Source: M3007 sp044230315 (lineage in GTDB: Bacteria; Bacteroidota; Bacteroidia; Chitinophagales; Saprospiraceae). From it: a DNA stretch of 64,000 nucleotides. Positions 44,716-53,016 of the stretch are shown here, one piece after another. The stretch lies in contig JBGARJ010000008.1 of assembly GCA_044230315.1 (NCBI GenBank), forward strand, positions 118,997-182,996, in the 5' to 3' direction. Position 1 is the stretch's first letter; the number at the start of each line of letters is the position of its first letter. The notes under the pieces are model-generated. The model had not been told where the DNA came from, made no database searches, and worked only from the letters and a program-made list of their open reading frames with translations. The position numbers were made by a program, and so were the translations under genes.

Positions 44716-45237
44716 TTATCCGTTAAACAGTTTTTCCAGGGTAATGCCCCGCTGGCGGGCAATTTCCGCCGGACTGCGCAGGCTGGTCAGGGCGGAAATG
44801 GTAGCTTTAACAACGTTGTGGGGGTTGGAGGAACCCTGCGTTTTAGCCAACACGTCCTGGATGCCTGCCATTTCGAGCACGGCGCGCATGGCGCCACCGG
44901 CAATCACACCGGTACCATGGGCGGCGGGTTTGATCAGGACGCGGCCTGCCCCGTACTTGCCGTGGGCTTCATGCGGGATTGTCCCATTGAGCAGGGGTAC
45001 GCGGATGAGATTTTTCTCGGCATCCTTCACCGCCTTACCAATTGCCTCCGAAACCTCGCGCGCCTTACCCAGCCCGTGGCCGATGGTACCTTTCCCATCG
45101 CCCACCACCACGACGGCCGCGAAACTAAAGGTGCGGCCACCTTTGGTCACTTTTGCCACACGGTTGAGCGACACGAGTTTTTCTTTCAACTCGGATGTTT
45201 CGGCAGGTTTTACTTTATCTGCTTCTTGCTTAGCCAT
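44716..45237 (-). CDS. rpsE: 30S ribosomal protein S5
   Basis: A 173-residue S5 with the dsRNA-binding-like N-terminal fold (LVSLNRVAKVTKGGRTFSFA and VVGDGKGTIGHGLGKAREV) and the S5 C-terminal domain (GAGRVLIKPAAHGTGVIAGG). It works in decoding fidelity and helicase activity of the 30S. The spacer to rpmD contains TTTGAAG/TTCGAAG heptamer repeats. Confidence 0.98.
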   Translation of the reverse strand: MAKQEADKVKPAETSELKEKLVSLNRVAKVTKGGRTFSFAAVVVVGDGKGTIGHGLGKAREVSEAIGKAVKDAEKNLIRVPLLNGTIPHEAHGKYGAGRVLIKPAAHGTGVIAGGAMRAVLEMAGIQDVLAKTQGSSNPHNVVKATISALTSLRSPAEIARQRGITLEKLFNG

Positions 45238-45296
45238 TTTTCAAAGTGCTATTGAATGATTGCGACGCCATACCGGCGCACGCAAGCAACGTTTTT

Positions 45297-45650
45297 TTAG
45301 AATAAAAGACCGCCCTCGCGAGCGCCTTCGGCCAGGGCTTTCACCCGGCCGTGATACAAATAACCGCCCCGGTCAAAAACAATGGATTCGATACCGGCCG
45401 ATTTTGCTTTTTCTGCAATCAGCAGCCCTACTGCTTTGGCCTGCTCGGTCTTGTTGCCCTTGGAAGCAATGCTGTTCTCACGCGAATCGGCCGCTACCAG
45501 GGTGTGTCCTTTCAGATCGTCGATAATTTGACAATAGATAGAGGTATTGGAACGGAAAACACTCAAACGCGGGCGTTCACCGGTGCCGTTTACTTTCTTA
45601 CGGACCCGCATGTGAATCCGCTGACGACTCTGTTTTTTTGTGCGTAACAT
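45297..45650 (-). CDS. rplR: 50S ribosomal protein L18
   Basis: A 117-residue L18 (RIHMRVRKKVNGTGERPRLS and ESIVFDRGGYLYHGRVKALA), binding 5S rRNA in the central protuberance. Normal length. Gap of 127 nt from rplF without recognisable feature. Confidence 0.97.
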   Translation of the reverse strand: MLRTKKQSRQRIHMRVRKKVNGTGERPRLSVFRSNTSIYCQIIDDLKGHTLVAADSRENSIASKGNKTEQAKAVGLLIAEKAKSAGIESIVFDRGGYLYHGRVKALAEGAREGGLLF

Positions 45651-45777
45651 GGTTTATCTTACTTTTTAGCCTCGATTGCCGACCGAGACCCTTAAAATAC
45701 CTGAGATAAAGTCATTCAGGGCGAAGGAAGATGGCAGCAACCTTGTAGCTGACTGCCAATCGTATTCACCCGTTTGG

Positions 45778-46338
45778 TTATTTCTTGCCACCGGCTGTTT
45801 TACCAGCTTTCCGGCGGATTTTTTCTCCTTTGAAGATAATCCCCTTGCCTTTATAAGGCTCCGGTTTGCGGAAGGAGCGGATCTTGGCGCATACCTGACC
45901 CAGCAGTTCTTTATCGATGCACTCCAGGCGGATAAACGGCGGCGCGCCTTTTTCCGAGCCTGTAGTCACTTTGATTTCCTGTGGAATGGCAAAGACTACG
46001 GGGTGTGAATAGCCCAGCATGAAGGTCACCAGATTACCCTGGTTCTCCACCCGGAAACCGACACCGACGATCTCCATTTCGCGGATGAAGCCCTGGCTTA
46101 CGCCCGTCACCATGTTATTCAGCAATGCGCGGTACAGGCCGTGCATGGCTTTATGGCGCTTCTGGTCGGTAGGGCGCGTAACCACTACTTTGCCATCTTC
46201 CATTGATACTTTGATATCCGGGTCGACTTTCTGGCTTAACGAACCTTTCGGGCCTTTCACCGTGATCGTGTTATCGGAGGCTACCGCAATTTCAACTTTT
46301 TCCGGCAATAGAATCGGCAGTTTACCAATCCGTGACAT
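45778..46338 (-). CDS. rplF: 50S ribosomal protein L6
   Basis: A 186-residue L6 with the two repeated alpha-beta domains (MSRIGKLPILLPEKVEIAVA and the signature PEPYKGKGIIFKGEKIRRKAG). Slightly longer than the 177-residue E. coli form owing to a basic C-terminus. Confidence 0.98.
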   Translation of the reverse strand: MSRIGKLPILLPEKVEIAVASDNTITVKGPKGSLSQKVDPDIKVSMEDGKVVVTRPTDQKRHKAMHGLYRALLNNMVTGVSQGFIREMEIVGVGFRVENQGNLVTFMLGYSHPVVFAIPQEIKVTTGSEKGAPPFIRLECIDKELLGQVCAKIRSFRKPEPYKGKGIIFKGEKIRRKAGKTAGGKK

Positions 46339-46439
46339 ATCCTCTCAGTTTTGAGTTTTAATATTGAATTTTATCGACTGGTCTGGGGTGGCAGTTTGAA
46401 GTTCGAAGTATGTCCCGGGCACCCGGGAGCAGATCGAGG

Positions 46440-46850
46440 TTAGCAAACGTAGCAAAGCAGTTCGCCACCGACATTGTGCTCGCGCGCTTGTTTGTCGGTC
46501 ATCACGCCTTTCGAAGTGGACACGATCATGATACCCAGGCCATTGATAACGCGGGGAATATCACCCGCGCCGGAGAAACGGCGAAGACCGGGTTTGCTGA
46601 CCCGCACGAGTTCGCGGATGACCGGTTGTTTGGTTACAGGATCGTATTTCAAGGCAATCTTGATGACGCCTTGTTTGTAGAGCGCGCTATTGTCGTCGAA
46701 GGTGTATTTCAGGATATAGCCCTGATCGTACAGAATTTCGGTCATGCGCTTCTTAAGCTTCGAAGCCGGAATTTCAACGATGCGATGGCCCGCCATCTGA
46801 GCGTTGCGGATGCGGGTCAAAAAATCTGCTATCGGATCGGTGACGTGCAT
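46440..46850 (-). CDS. rpsH: 30S ribosomal protein S8
   Basis: A 136-residue S8 starting at MHVTDPIADFLTRIRNAQMA (ATG 46850); upstream codons in the same frame are not S8-like. The C-terminal signature (GIMIVSTSKGVMTDKQAREH) is intact. In E. coli S8 represses this part of the operon; whether this holds here is unknown. The spacer to rplF carries heptamer repeats and a small CCCGGG hairpin. Confidence 0.97.
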   Translation of the reverse strand: MHVTDPIADFLTRIRNAQMAGHRIVEIPASKLKKRMTEILYDQGYILKYTFDDNSALYKQGVIKIALKYDPVTKQPVIRELVRVSKPGLRRFSGAGDIPRVINGLGIMIVSTSKGVMTDKQAREHNVGGELLCYVC

Positions 46851-46895
46851 TCTATTGAGAGATTGAGTGATAGTGTGATGAAGTGGCAAAGTGGA

Positions 46896-47165
46896 TTACC
46901 ACGACGCCTTTGTTACGCCCGGGATTTTGCCTTCCAAAGCCATTTTGCGGAACATGACCCGGCAAATGCCGAATTTGCGCATATAGCCTTTGGGGCGGCC
47001 GCTGAGCAGGCAGCGGTTGTGCTGCCGTACCGGGCTTGCGTTGCGCGGGAGTTTGTCCAACGCATCGTAGTCGCCTGCTTCTTTCAATTTCTTGCGCAGG
47101 TCGGCATATTTAGCGGCCATACGAGCGCGCTTGTTTTCCCGGGCGATGACTGATTTCTTAGCCAT
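46896..47165 (-). CDS. rpsN: 30S ribosomal protein S14
   Basis: An 89-residue S14 of the zinc-free long type (KYADLRKKLKEAGDYDALDK and CLLSGRPKGYMRKFGICRVM). Follows rplE as usual. Confidence 0.97.
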   Translation of the reverse strand: MAKKSVIARENKRARMAAKYADLRKKLKEAGDYDALDKLPRNASPVRQHNRCLLSGRPKGYMRKFGICRVMFRKMALEGKIPGVTKASW

Positions 47166-47237
47166 TGTTTACGTTGTTTTGCGTATTGAGTGGAGGCACT
47201 TCTGAACTTGAAGCCGAAATGCCGGATGGCTCAGCAC

Positions 47238-47786
47238 TTATTTTTTGAACGGAATGCCGATTTCTTTGAGGAGTGCGTAGGCTTCCGCATCGGTATTGGC
47301 GGTAGTAACGAAGGTGATATCCATGCCCGTGATTTTATTCACTTTATCGATATCGATCTCCGGGAAAACGATCTGTTCGGTGATCCCCATGCTGAAATTG
47401 CCCCGGCCGTCGAAGGCTTTGTCGTTGATCCCCCGAAAGTCGCGCACCCGCGGCAGGGCCACGGTGATCAGGCGGTCGAGGAATTCGAACATACGCTCAC
47501 CCCGGAGGGTAACGCGCACGCCGATGGGCATGCCTTCGCGCAGTTTGAAGTTGGACACCGAGCGGCGGGCCTTGGTGGGCACGGCTTTCTGACCGGCGAT
47601 GACCGTCAATTCATTGGCGGCATTATCGACCAGCTTCTTGTCGCCCGTAGCGGCGCCGACGCCTTGGTTGATGCAGATTTTTTCCAACCTGGGCACCTGC
47701 ATAATGGAGGAGTAGTTAAACTGCTGCATGAGCGCAGGCACTACTTCATTTTGGTATTTGTCTTTCAGACGAGGTACGTATTTCAT
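47238..47786 (-). CDS. rplE: 50S ribosomal protein L5
   Basis: A 182-residue L5 starting at ATG 47786 (MKYVPRLKDKYQNEVVPAL); a GTG one codon earlier is possible. The ATG overlaps the rplX stop by one base, so translation is likely coupled. Motifs include PRLEKICINQGVG and VRVTLRGERMFEFLDRL. It binds 5S rRNA. Confidence 0.97.
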   Translation of the reverse strand: MKYVPRLKDKYQNEVVPALMQQFNYSSIMQVPRLEKICINQGVGAATGDKKLVDNAANELTVIAGQKAVPTKARRSVSNFKLREGMPIGVRVTLRGERMFEFLDRLITVALPRVRDFRGINDKAFDGRGNFSMGITEQIVFPEIDIDKVNKITGMDITFVTTANTDAEAYALLKEIGIPFKK

Positions 47787-48130
47787 CACTTGATGATATT
47801 ACCGGATTTTTTAGAATACCGAACCCATTCGCCATTTTCCTGGCGGCGGCCGACGCGGGTCGGTTCGCCTGATTTGGGATCGAGGAGCGCAAGATTGGAC
47901 ACGTGAACAGGGGCGGGCATCTCCATGATACCGCCTTCCTGGTCCTGCGTCGCTTTCATGTGCTTTTTGACAATATTGATACCTTCAACCACGGCGCGCA
48001 TTTTGGCGGGGATCACCTCGATCACCTCGCCGGTTTTGCCTTTGTCGTCGCCGGCAATAACCATTACTGTATCACCTTTGCGGATCAGCAGTTTGGGCGT
48101 GTGGCGTTTAGTTTGTTGCTTGGTAGCCAT
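47786..48130 (-). CDS. rplX: 50S ribosomal protein L24
   Basis: A 114-residue L24 with the KOW motif (IRKGDTVMVIAGDDKGKTGE) and a VKKHMKATQDQEGG segment. An assembly initiator of the 50S. The stop overlaps the rplE start by one base. Confidence 0.97.
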   Translation of the reverse strand: MATKQQTKRHTPKLLIRKGDTVMVIAGDDKGKTGEVIEVIPAKMRAVVEGINIVKKHMKATQDQEGGIMEMPAPVHVSNLALLDPKSGEPTRVGRRQENGEWVRYSKKSGNIIK

Positions 48131-48169
48131 TTATCGTAAAAATGTGCTGTGTTGAGCAAAAAGGATTGA

Positions 48170-48538
48170 TCAGAGAACCTCCGGGGCGAGTGAAACGATA
48201 CGCATGTAGTCTTTGTCGCGCAACTCGCGGGCAACGGGTCCGAAAATACGGGTGCCGCGCGGTTCATCGGCTGCATTGAGGAGCACGACGGCATTGTCGT
48301 CGAAGCGGATGTAAGAACCGTCGCGGCGGCGGATTTCCTTGCGGGTGCGCACGATAACGGCCTTCGACACGGTGCCTTTTTTCATGCCGCCACCCGGTGA
48401 GGCGTCTTTCACCGTCACCACGATCTTGTCGCCAATTCTGGCATAGCGCTGGCGGGTGCTGCCGAGTACCCGGATGCAAAGTACCTCCTTGGCGCCGGAG
48501 TTATCGGCCACATTTAAACGAGACTCTTGCTGAATCAT
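48170..48538 (-). CDS. rplN: 50S ribosomal protein L14
   Basis: A 122-residue L14 of exactly the usual length (MIQQESRLNVADNSGAKEVL; DNAVVLLNAADEPRGTRIFG; ending SLAPEVL). It sits at the subunit interface. Confidence 0.98.
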   Translation of the reverse strand: MIQQESRLNVADNSGAKEVLCIRVLGSTRQRYARIGDKIVVTVKDASPGGGMKKGTVSKAVIVRTRKEIRRRDGSYIRFDDNAVVLLNAADEPRGTRIFGPVARELRDKDYMRIVSLAPEVL

Positions 48539-48647
48539 GACTTAAAATATGTTTAGAAAAGGTGCAGAGGGAGGGTGGAAAGTTTTGGCGGCGTATCCCG
48601 CGGTAAAACACGCCCGGCCCTCTAAACCGGCTTCTATTTTTTAAACC

Positions 48648-48905
48648 TTATTTTGCACGTTCAAGGATTTCCACCAGGCGCCAGCGTTTCTTTTTGCTGA
48701 GCGGGCGGGTTTCCATAATGCGCACCTTGTCACCCACGTTGCAGGTGTTTTCTTCGTCGTGCGCAAAGAATTTTTTAGTACGCTTTACGAATTTCCCGTA
48801 AATCGGGTGCATCAGCCGGCGTTCCACCTGAACGGCGATCGTTTTATCCATTTTATTGGACACCACCACGCCTGTTTTTTGCTTCCGAAGATTTCTTACT
48901 TCCAT
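48648..48905 (-). CDS. rpsQ: 30S ribosomal protein S17
   Basis: An 85-residue OB-fold protein (GVVVSNKMDKTIAVQVERR; HPIYGKFVKRTKKFFAHDEE). Normal length, 26 nt after rpmC. Confidence 0.97.
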   Translation of the reverse strand: MEVRNLRKQKTGVVVSNKMDKTIAVQVERRLMHPIYGKFVKRTKKFFAHDEENTCNVGDKVRIMETRPLSKKKRWRLVEILERAK

Positions 48906-48931
48906 TATTGCTTGATGTGATAAGGTGCAAA

Positions 48932-49192
48932 TTAACGTTGACGACGACGACGGGTGCGCAGTTTGCTGCGCATTGCCAGTTGGTCCGGCGTCATTTCGGC
49001 CAGTTCGCGCTGACGCACTTCCGTTTGGAAGCGGGCGATTTTGCGGCGCAAATCGCGGATTTCCATCGGGTTAGCAAGGCCTTTCACCGCATGGTCGAAT
49101 TTCATTTGCTGGTATTCATTCTCCATGCTGGAGATTTCACTCAGCAAATCAGCGATGGCGATATCGGCCAGTTCCAATTTTTCCTTTGCCAT
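48932..49192 (-). CDS. rpmC: 50S ribosomal protein L29
   Basis: An 86-residue helical-hairpin protein near the exit tunnel. The core (LSEISSMENEYQQMKFDHAV; NPMEIRDLRRKIARFQTEV) is standard; a short basic C-terminal tail (RRRRQR) lengthens it beyond the 63-residue E. coli form. Confidence 0.95.
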   Translation of the reverse strand: MAKEKLELADIAIADLLSEISSMENEYQQMKFDHAVKGLANPMEIRDLRRKIARFQTEVRQRELAEMTPDQLAMRSKLRTRRRRQR

Positions 49193-49278
49193 TGTTTAAT
49201 ATTTAAGCAGGTCTAAGCGTATGGAAACGATTCGGGGGCTTCCGCCAAACCGCTTCAAGCGGACATAAACCTTAAAAA

Positions 49279-49698
49279 TCAACCTTCAAAATCGTAGCGG
49301 GTGACTGCCTTGCACACGATCGGCAATTTTTGGGCGGCCTTCTCCAGCGATTCATAAGCCAGTTCGGGGCTTACTCCTTCGATTTCAAATAACACGCGCC
49401 CAGGTTGCACTTCGCACACGTAGTGGTCCACCGCGCCTTTACCTTTACCCATACGCACTTCGGCCGGTTTGGAGGTAATGGGCTTGTCCGGGAAAATACG
49501 GATCCACACCTTTCCTTCCCGTTTCATGTTGCGGGTGAGGGCAATACGCGCCGCTTCAATCTGGCGGCTGGTAATGCGGGTGTATTCCATCGCCTTCAAG
49601 CCGAAGGAACCAAAGGCAATCGAACTTCCTTTGTATGCCAAGCCTTCGTTGCGGCCTTTATGCTGCTTCCGATATTTTTGACGTTTTGGCTGAAGCAT
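49279..49698 (-). CDS. rplP: 50S ribosomal protein L16
   Basis: A 139-residue L16 (MLQPKRQKYRKQHKGRNEGL; VWIRIFPDKPITSKPAEVRM; RMGKGKGAVDHYVCEVQPGR). It lines the A-site tRNA path. Preceded by a good internal promoter in the 141-nt spacer after rpsC. Confidence 0.98.
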   Translation of the reverse strand: MLQPKRQKYRKQHKGRNEGLAYKGSSIAFGSFGLKAMEYTRITSRQIEAARIALTRNMKREGKVWIRIFPDKPITSKPAEVRMGKGKGAVDHYVCEVQPGRVLFEIEGVSPELAYESLEKAAQKLPIVCKAVTRYDFEG

Positions 49699-49771
49699 CG
49701 TATGAATAGTTTAAAAAACTGTCAATCAATGATTTATGTTTAACCGCCCCACCTTTTAGCGAAAACGGCTG

Positions 49772-49802
49772 CAAAGTTACGGCGGTCGGCAGGATTTTCA
49801 AA
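49772..49802 (-). promoter_or_regulatory. Internal promoter between rpsC and rplP
   Basis: On the minus strand TAACTTTG (49772-49779) matches TAnnTTTG exactly, with TTTG at 49799-49802 and a 19-nt spacer, the best-matching promoter inside the operon. rplP starts 73 nt downstream. Confidence 0.6.
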
Positions 49803-49839
49803 ACCCAAAACCAACGCGCCGGTAATTTTCAGGTTCTGT

Positions 49840-50775
49840 TTAGCGCCGGCGTCCGCCGCCACCGCCGCCACCGCGTCGATCGCCGCCACCTCCACCGCTG
49901 CCGCCGCCGCGACGTTCTCCACCGCCGCCGCCGCCGCCGCGACGATCACCGCCGCCACCGCCACCGCGACGGTCGCCGCGTTCACCGCGGTCGCCGCGAT
50001 CCCGGCGTTCACCGCGGTCTCTGCGGTCGCCGCGCTCGCCGGTACGTTGGTCGCCACCCGGGCGGCGTTCGCCACCTTCGGCGCCGGCAAACGGCGTGAG
50101 CTCGCGTTTTTGGAGTACTTCGCCTTTGAAGATCCACACCTTGATGCCGATCTTGCCGTAAACGGTGAGGGCTTCCACTAAAGCATAATCGATGTCGGCA
50201 CGGAAGGTGTGCAACGGCGTGCGGCCTTCTTTGAACTCTTCCGTACGGGCAATCTCGGCGCCGCCCAAGCGACCGCTGATCCGGATCTTGATCCCTTCGG
50301 CGCCGGCACGCATCGTGCCCTGGATCGAGCCTTTGATGGCGCGACGGTAGTTGATACGGGCTTCGATTTGCTTGGCGATTTGTTCGCCTACGATATTGGC
50401 GTCGATCTCCGGTTTGCGGATTTCGTAGATATTGATCTGAACGTCTTTACCCGTCAGAATTTTCAATTCTTCCTTGATCAGGTCAACTTCCTTACCGCCT
50501 TTACCGATGATAATACCGGGACGGCTGGTTTGGATGGTTACGGTAACGCGCTTCAGCGTCCGCTCGATCACGATACGGCTGATGCCATTTTGCATCGGCT
50601 TGTTGCGATCGCGGGGATCGGCCGTGGCCGTTTTCGGACGGCGGGCGCGGAGGTAGTTGCGGATCTTTTCATCCTCCACCACCTTGAGTCCGTAATCCTT
50701 GTCCGCGTACCAGTTGGAATCCCAACCGCGGATGATGCCTAAGCGATTACCAATTGGATTTGCTTTTTGACCCAT
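49840..50775 (-). CDS. rpsC: 30S ribosomal protein S3 with long RG-rich tail
   Basis: A 311-residue S3. Residues 1-230 are the normal protein: GQKANPIGNRLGIIRGWDSN, the KH domain GxxG (IIIGKGGKEVDLI), and the C-terminal S3 domain (KIGIKVWIFKGEVLQKRE). The last 75-80 residues are an extra tail of RGDRRD and GGGGGDRR type repeats, made almost only of Gly, Arg, Asp and Glu. Standard S3 is 210-250 residues. The tail DNA is a GC-rich microrepeat but stays in frame to a normal stop. Confidence 0.97.
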   Translation of the reverse strand: MGQKANPIGNRLGIIRGWDSNWYADKDYGLKVVEDEKIRNYLRARRPKTATADPRDRNKPMQNGISRIVIERTLKRVTVTIQTSRPGIIIGKGGKEVDLIKEELKILTGKDVQINIYEIRKPEIDANIVGEQIAKQIEARINYRRAIKGSIQGTMRAGAEGIKIRISGRLGGAEIARTEEFKEGRTPLHTFRADIDYALVEALTVYGKIGIKVWIFKGEVLQKRELTPFAGAEGGERRPGGDQRTGERGDRRDRGERRDRGDRGERGDRRGGGGGGDRRGGGGGGGERRGGGSGGGGGDRRGGGGGGGRRR

Positions 50776-50823
50776 GTTATTGTGTGACTGGTGTGATTGA
50801 ACGGTTGATTGATTGGAAGGGGT

Positions 50824-51189
50824 TTATTCTTCGTCTTCGAGGCGTACCCGGTTTTCCACCACCAGCGTTACGTGGTTGCGGCGTTTGCGTACGCGATAGG
50901 CGCGGCCTTGCGGGGCCGGGAGGAAGCGGTAGATGATGCTACCGGGATCCACCTGTGCGCGCTTGATGAAGAGGTCAAAATCGTCGGCAGCGCCTTCCTG
51001 GTCGGTTTTTTGTTCCCAGTTGTTGACGGCGGATAAGAGGAGTTTTTCCAGCCAAATGGCCGCCTCTTTATTGGTGTACCGCAAGATACCCAAAGCTTCC
51101 ACCACACGCTTTCCGCGAATGTTATCCACCACCAACCGCATTTTGCGGGGGGACATCGGACAGTTGCGCAATTTTGCTACTGCTTCCAT
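50824..51189 (-). CDS. rplV: 50S ribosomal protein L22
   Basis: A 121-residue L22 (LRNCPMSPRKMRLVVDNIRG; the tunnel hairpin GRAYRVRKRRNHVTLVVE). It lines the nascent-peptide tunnel. The 190-nt gap from rpsS is filled by a palindromic nonamer array. Confidence 0.97.
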   Translation of the reverse strand: MEAVAKLRNCPMSPRKMRLVVDNIRGKRVVEALGILRYTNKEAAIWLEKLLLSAVNNWEQKTDQEGAADDFDLFIKRAQVDPGSIIYRFLPAPQGRAYRVRKRRNHVTLVVENRVRLEDEE

Positions 51190-51198
51190 ATTTTTAAT

Positions 51199-51379
51199 GT
51201 ATGAATGTGGTCAATACGGTTTTAATGTGGTCAATGTGGGCAATGTGGTCAATGTGGTCAATGTGGTCAATGTGGTCAATGTGGTCAATGTGATTAATGT
51301 GGTTAATGTGGGCGGTCATTGGTCACATTGATCTCATTAACCACATTGACCACATTGTTCTCATTAACCACATTAACTC
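51199..51379. repeat. Palindromic nonamer array between rpsS and rplV
   Basis: The left arm (51199-51311) has about ten AATGTGGTC units with variants AATGTGGGC, AATGTGATT and AATGTGGTT. The right arm (51321-51379) has the inverse units (GACCACATT, AACCACATT) and AATGAGA-type variants inverted as TCTCATT. It occupies the whole spacer. Confidence 0.88.
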
Positions 51380-51646
51380 TTATTTTCTGTTGCCGGCGTG
51401 GCCGCGGAAGTTGCGCGTCGGGGCGAATTCTCCCAGTTTATGGCCTACCATGTTTTCCGACACCAGGATGGGTACAAAGGTCTTGCCGTTGTGTACGGCT
51501 ATCGTTTCTCCTACCATATCCGGTATGATCATCGAAGCGCGGCTCCACGTTTTGATCACCTGGCGTTTGTTGCTTTGTTTGGCCTTGGCGACTTTTTCCA
51601 TCAGTTTGTGATGAACGTAAGGGCCTTTTTTAAGCGAACGAGGCAT
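51380..51646 (-). CDS. rpsS: 30S ribosomal protein S19
   Basis: An 88-residue S19 (MPRSLKKGPYVHHKLMEKV; VAVHNGKTFVPIL-type core; GHKLGEFAPTRNFRGHAG). Normal length. The spacer from rplB carries TTTGAAG/TTCGAAG heptamers. Confidence 0.98.
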   Translation of the reverse strand: MPRSLKKGPYVHHKLMEKVAKAKQSNKRQVIKTWSRASMIIPDMVGETIAVHNGKTFVPILVSENMVGHKLGEFAPTRNFRGHAGNRK

Positions 51647-51725
51647 AATTTAAGTTCGAAGTTTGAAGTTTGACATTTGATGTTCGTCCAGCGTTATCCG
51701 GGCGCGAACCTCGAACGGCAAACGA

Positions 51726-52565
51726 TTATTTTACAAGACCGCCTTTCCGACGGGTGATGATCAGTGCATTGGAGCGTTTGGTGCGGCTGCGGGTCTTCAT
51801 ACCTTTTGCTTTCAGGCCCTTGCGGCTCCGCGGGTGTCCACCCGAAGCGCGGCCTTCGCCACCACCCATGGGGTGGTCGACGGGGTTCATCGCCACAGGG
51901 CGGTTGCGCGGGCGGCGGCCTTTCCAGCGGTTGCGGCCGGCTTTACCCATTACTTCCAGGTTGTGGTCGGGGTTGCTCACGATACCCATGGTGGCCCGGC
52001 AGGTCAGCAGGATCCGACGGGTTTCGCCGGATGGCATTTTCAGCACGGCGTAGCGGTCTTCCCGGCCCATCATGGTGGCGCTGGCGCCGGCACTCCGAAC
52101 GAGTACGCCGCCTGCGCCGGGGTGCATTTCCACGTTGTGGACGAAAGCGCCCAGGGGTACTTCCGATAAGAAGAGGCAGTTGCCGTTTTCCGGAGCCGCG
52201 CCGCGGCCCGACACGATTTTTTGGCCGACGGCAACGTCTTTTGGCGCCAGGATGTAGCGTTTTTCGCCGTCGGTATATTCCACCAGCGCAATATAGGCGC
52301 TGCGGTAGGGATCGTATTGGATGGATTGAACGGTAGCCTGAACGCCGTCTTTATCGCGTTTGAAGTCGATAATACGGTACCGGCGCTTGTGGCCGCCGCC
52401 GCGGTAACGCATCGTGCGGCGACCATCGCTGTTGCGTCCGCCGGTGCTGCCAATCGTAACCAGCAGGGACTTTTCCGGCTCAGCGCCTTTGGTCAATTCC
52501 GCCTTGGACACCGCTACATGGTAGCGGGAGCCAGGTGTGATCGGATTGAATTTTTTAACTGCCAT
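51726..52565 (-). CDS. rplB: 50S ribosomal protein L2
   Basis: A 279-residue L2 with the OB and SH3-like domains and the conserved basic C-terminal part (NPVDHPMGGGEGRASGGHPR). It supports peptidyl transferase and subunit joining. The conserved His in VDHPMGGGEG is present. Confidence 0.98.
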   Translation of the reverse strand: MAVKKFNPITPGSRYHVAVSKAELTKGAEPEKSLLVTIGSTGGRNSDGRRTMRYRGGGHKRRYRIIDFKRDKDGVQATVQSIQYDPYRSAYIALVEYTDGEKRYILAPKDVAVGQKIVSGRGAAPENGNCLFLSEVPLGAFVHNVEMHPGAGGVLVRSAGASATMMGREDRYAVLKMPSGETRRILLTCRATMGIVSNPDHNLEVMGKAGRNRWKGRRPRNRPVAMNPVDHPMGGGEGRASGGHPRSRKGLKAKGMKTRSRTKRSNALIITRRKGGLVK

Positions 52566-52614
52566 ATTAACTCAGTTGAGCGTTCGTGAGTTCGTGGTTT
52601 GTCAGGAGCATGAA

Positions 52615-52911
52615 TTATTCTTCACCGAAGATATCGATGCGTTCGCCCGCAGTAAGGGTGACAAAAGCCTTTTTATAGGAGGCTTTCACCCCGCGTACGA
52701 TGGTCGTTTTGGTGTTGCGGGTTTTGGGTTTGCCGGGCAATACTGCCGTATTTACGCTATCGACGCTGACGTTGTACAACTTCTCGATGGCGTTTTTGAT
52801 CTCAATCTTGTTCGCGTCCTTGTTGACCACAAACACGTAGGTATCGCGCTTGTCGGCGAGTTTGGTCGCTTTTTCTGTGATGACCGGCTTGATCAAAATT
52901 TGCTTAGCCAT
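52615..52911 (-). CDS. rplW: 50S ribosomal protein L23
   Basis: A 98-residue L23 starting at MAKQILIKPVITEKATKLAD (ATG 52911). The open frame extends 33 codons upstream into the repeat-filled spacer, and those residues are not L23. It is the tunnel-exit docking site for trigger factor and SRP. Confidence 0.96.
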   Translation of the reverse strand: MAKQILIKPVITEKATKLADKRDTYVFVVNKDANKIEIKNAIEKLYNVSVDSVNTAVLPGKPKTRNTKTTIVRGVKASYKKAFVTLTAGERIDIFGEE

Positions 52912-53016
52912 GGACTTTATCGTTTGGCGTTTGAGCTTTGAAGTTTGCGATTTGAAGTTGAAAAAAGGGCATACCCTTTCAAACTTCCAATGGCAAACGG
53001 CAAACTTCAAACTGTT
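52912..53016. repeat. Heptamer-repeat palindrome between rplD and rplW
   Basis: The 105-nt spacer is an imperfect palindrome. Its centre is AAAGGG-CATA-CCCTTT (near 52964-52979), flanked by TTTGAAG/CAAACTTC units in opposite orientation on the two sides (GAAGTTTGCGATTTGAAGTT on the left; CAAACTTCC and CAAACTTCAAAC on the right). Confidence 0.75.
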
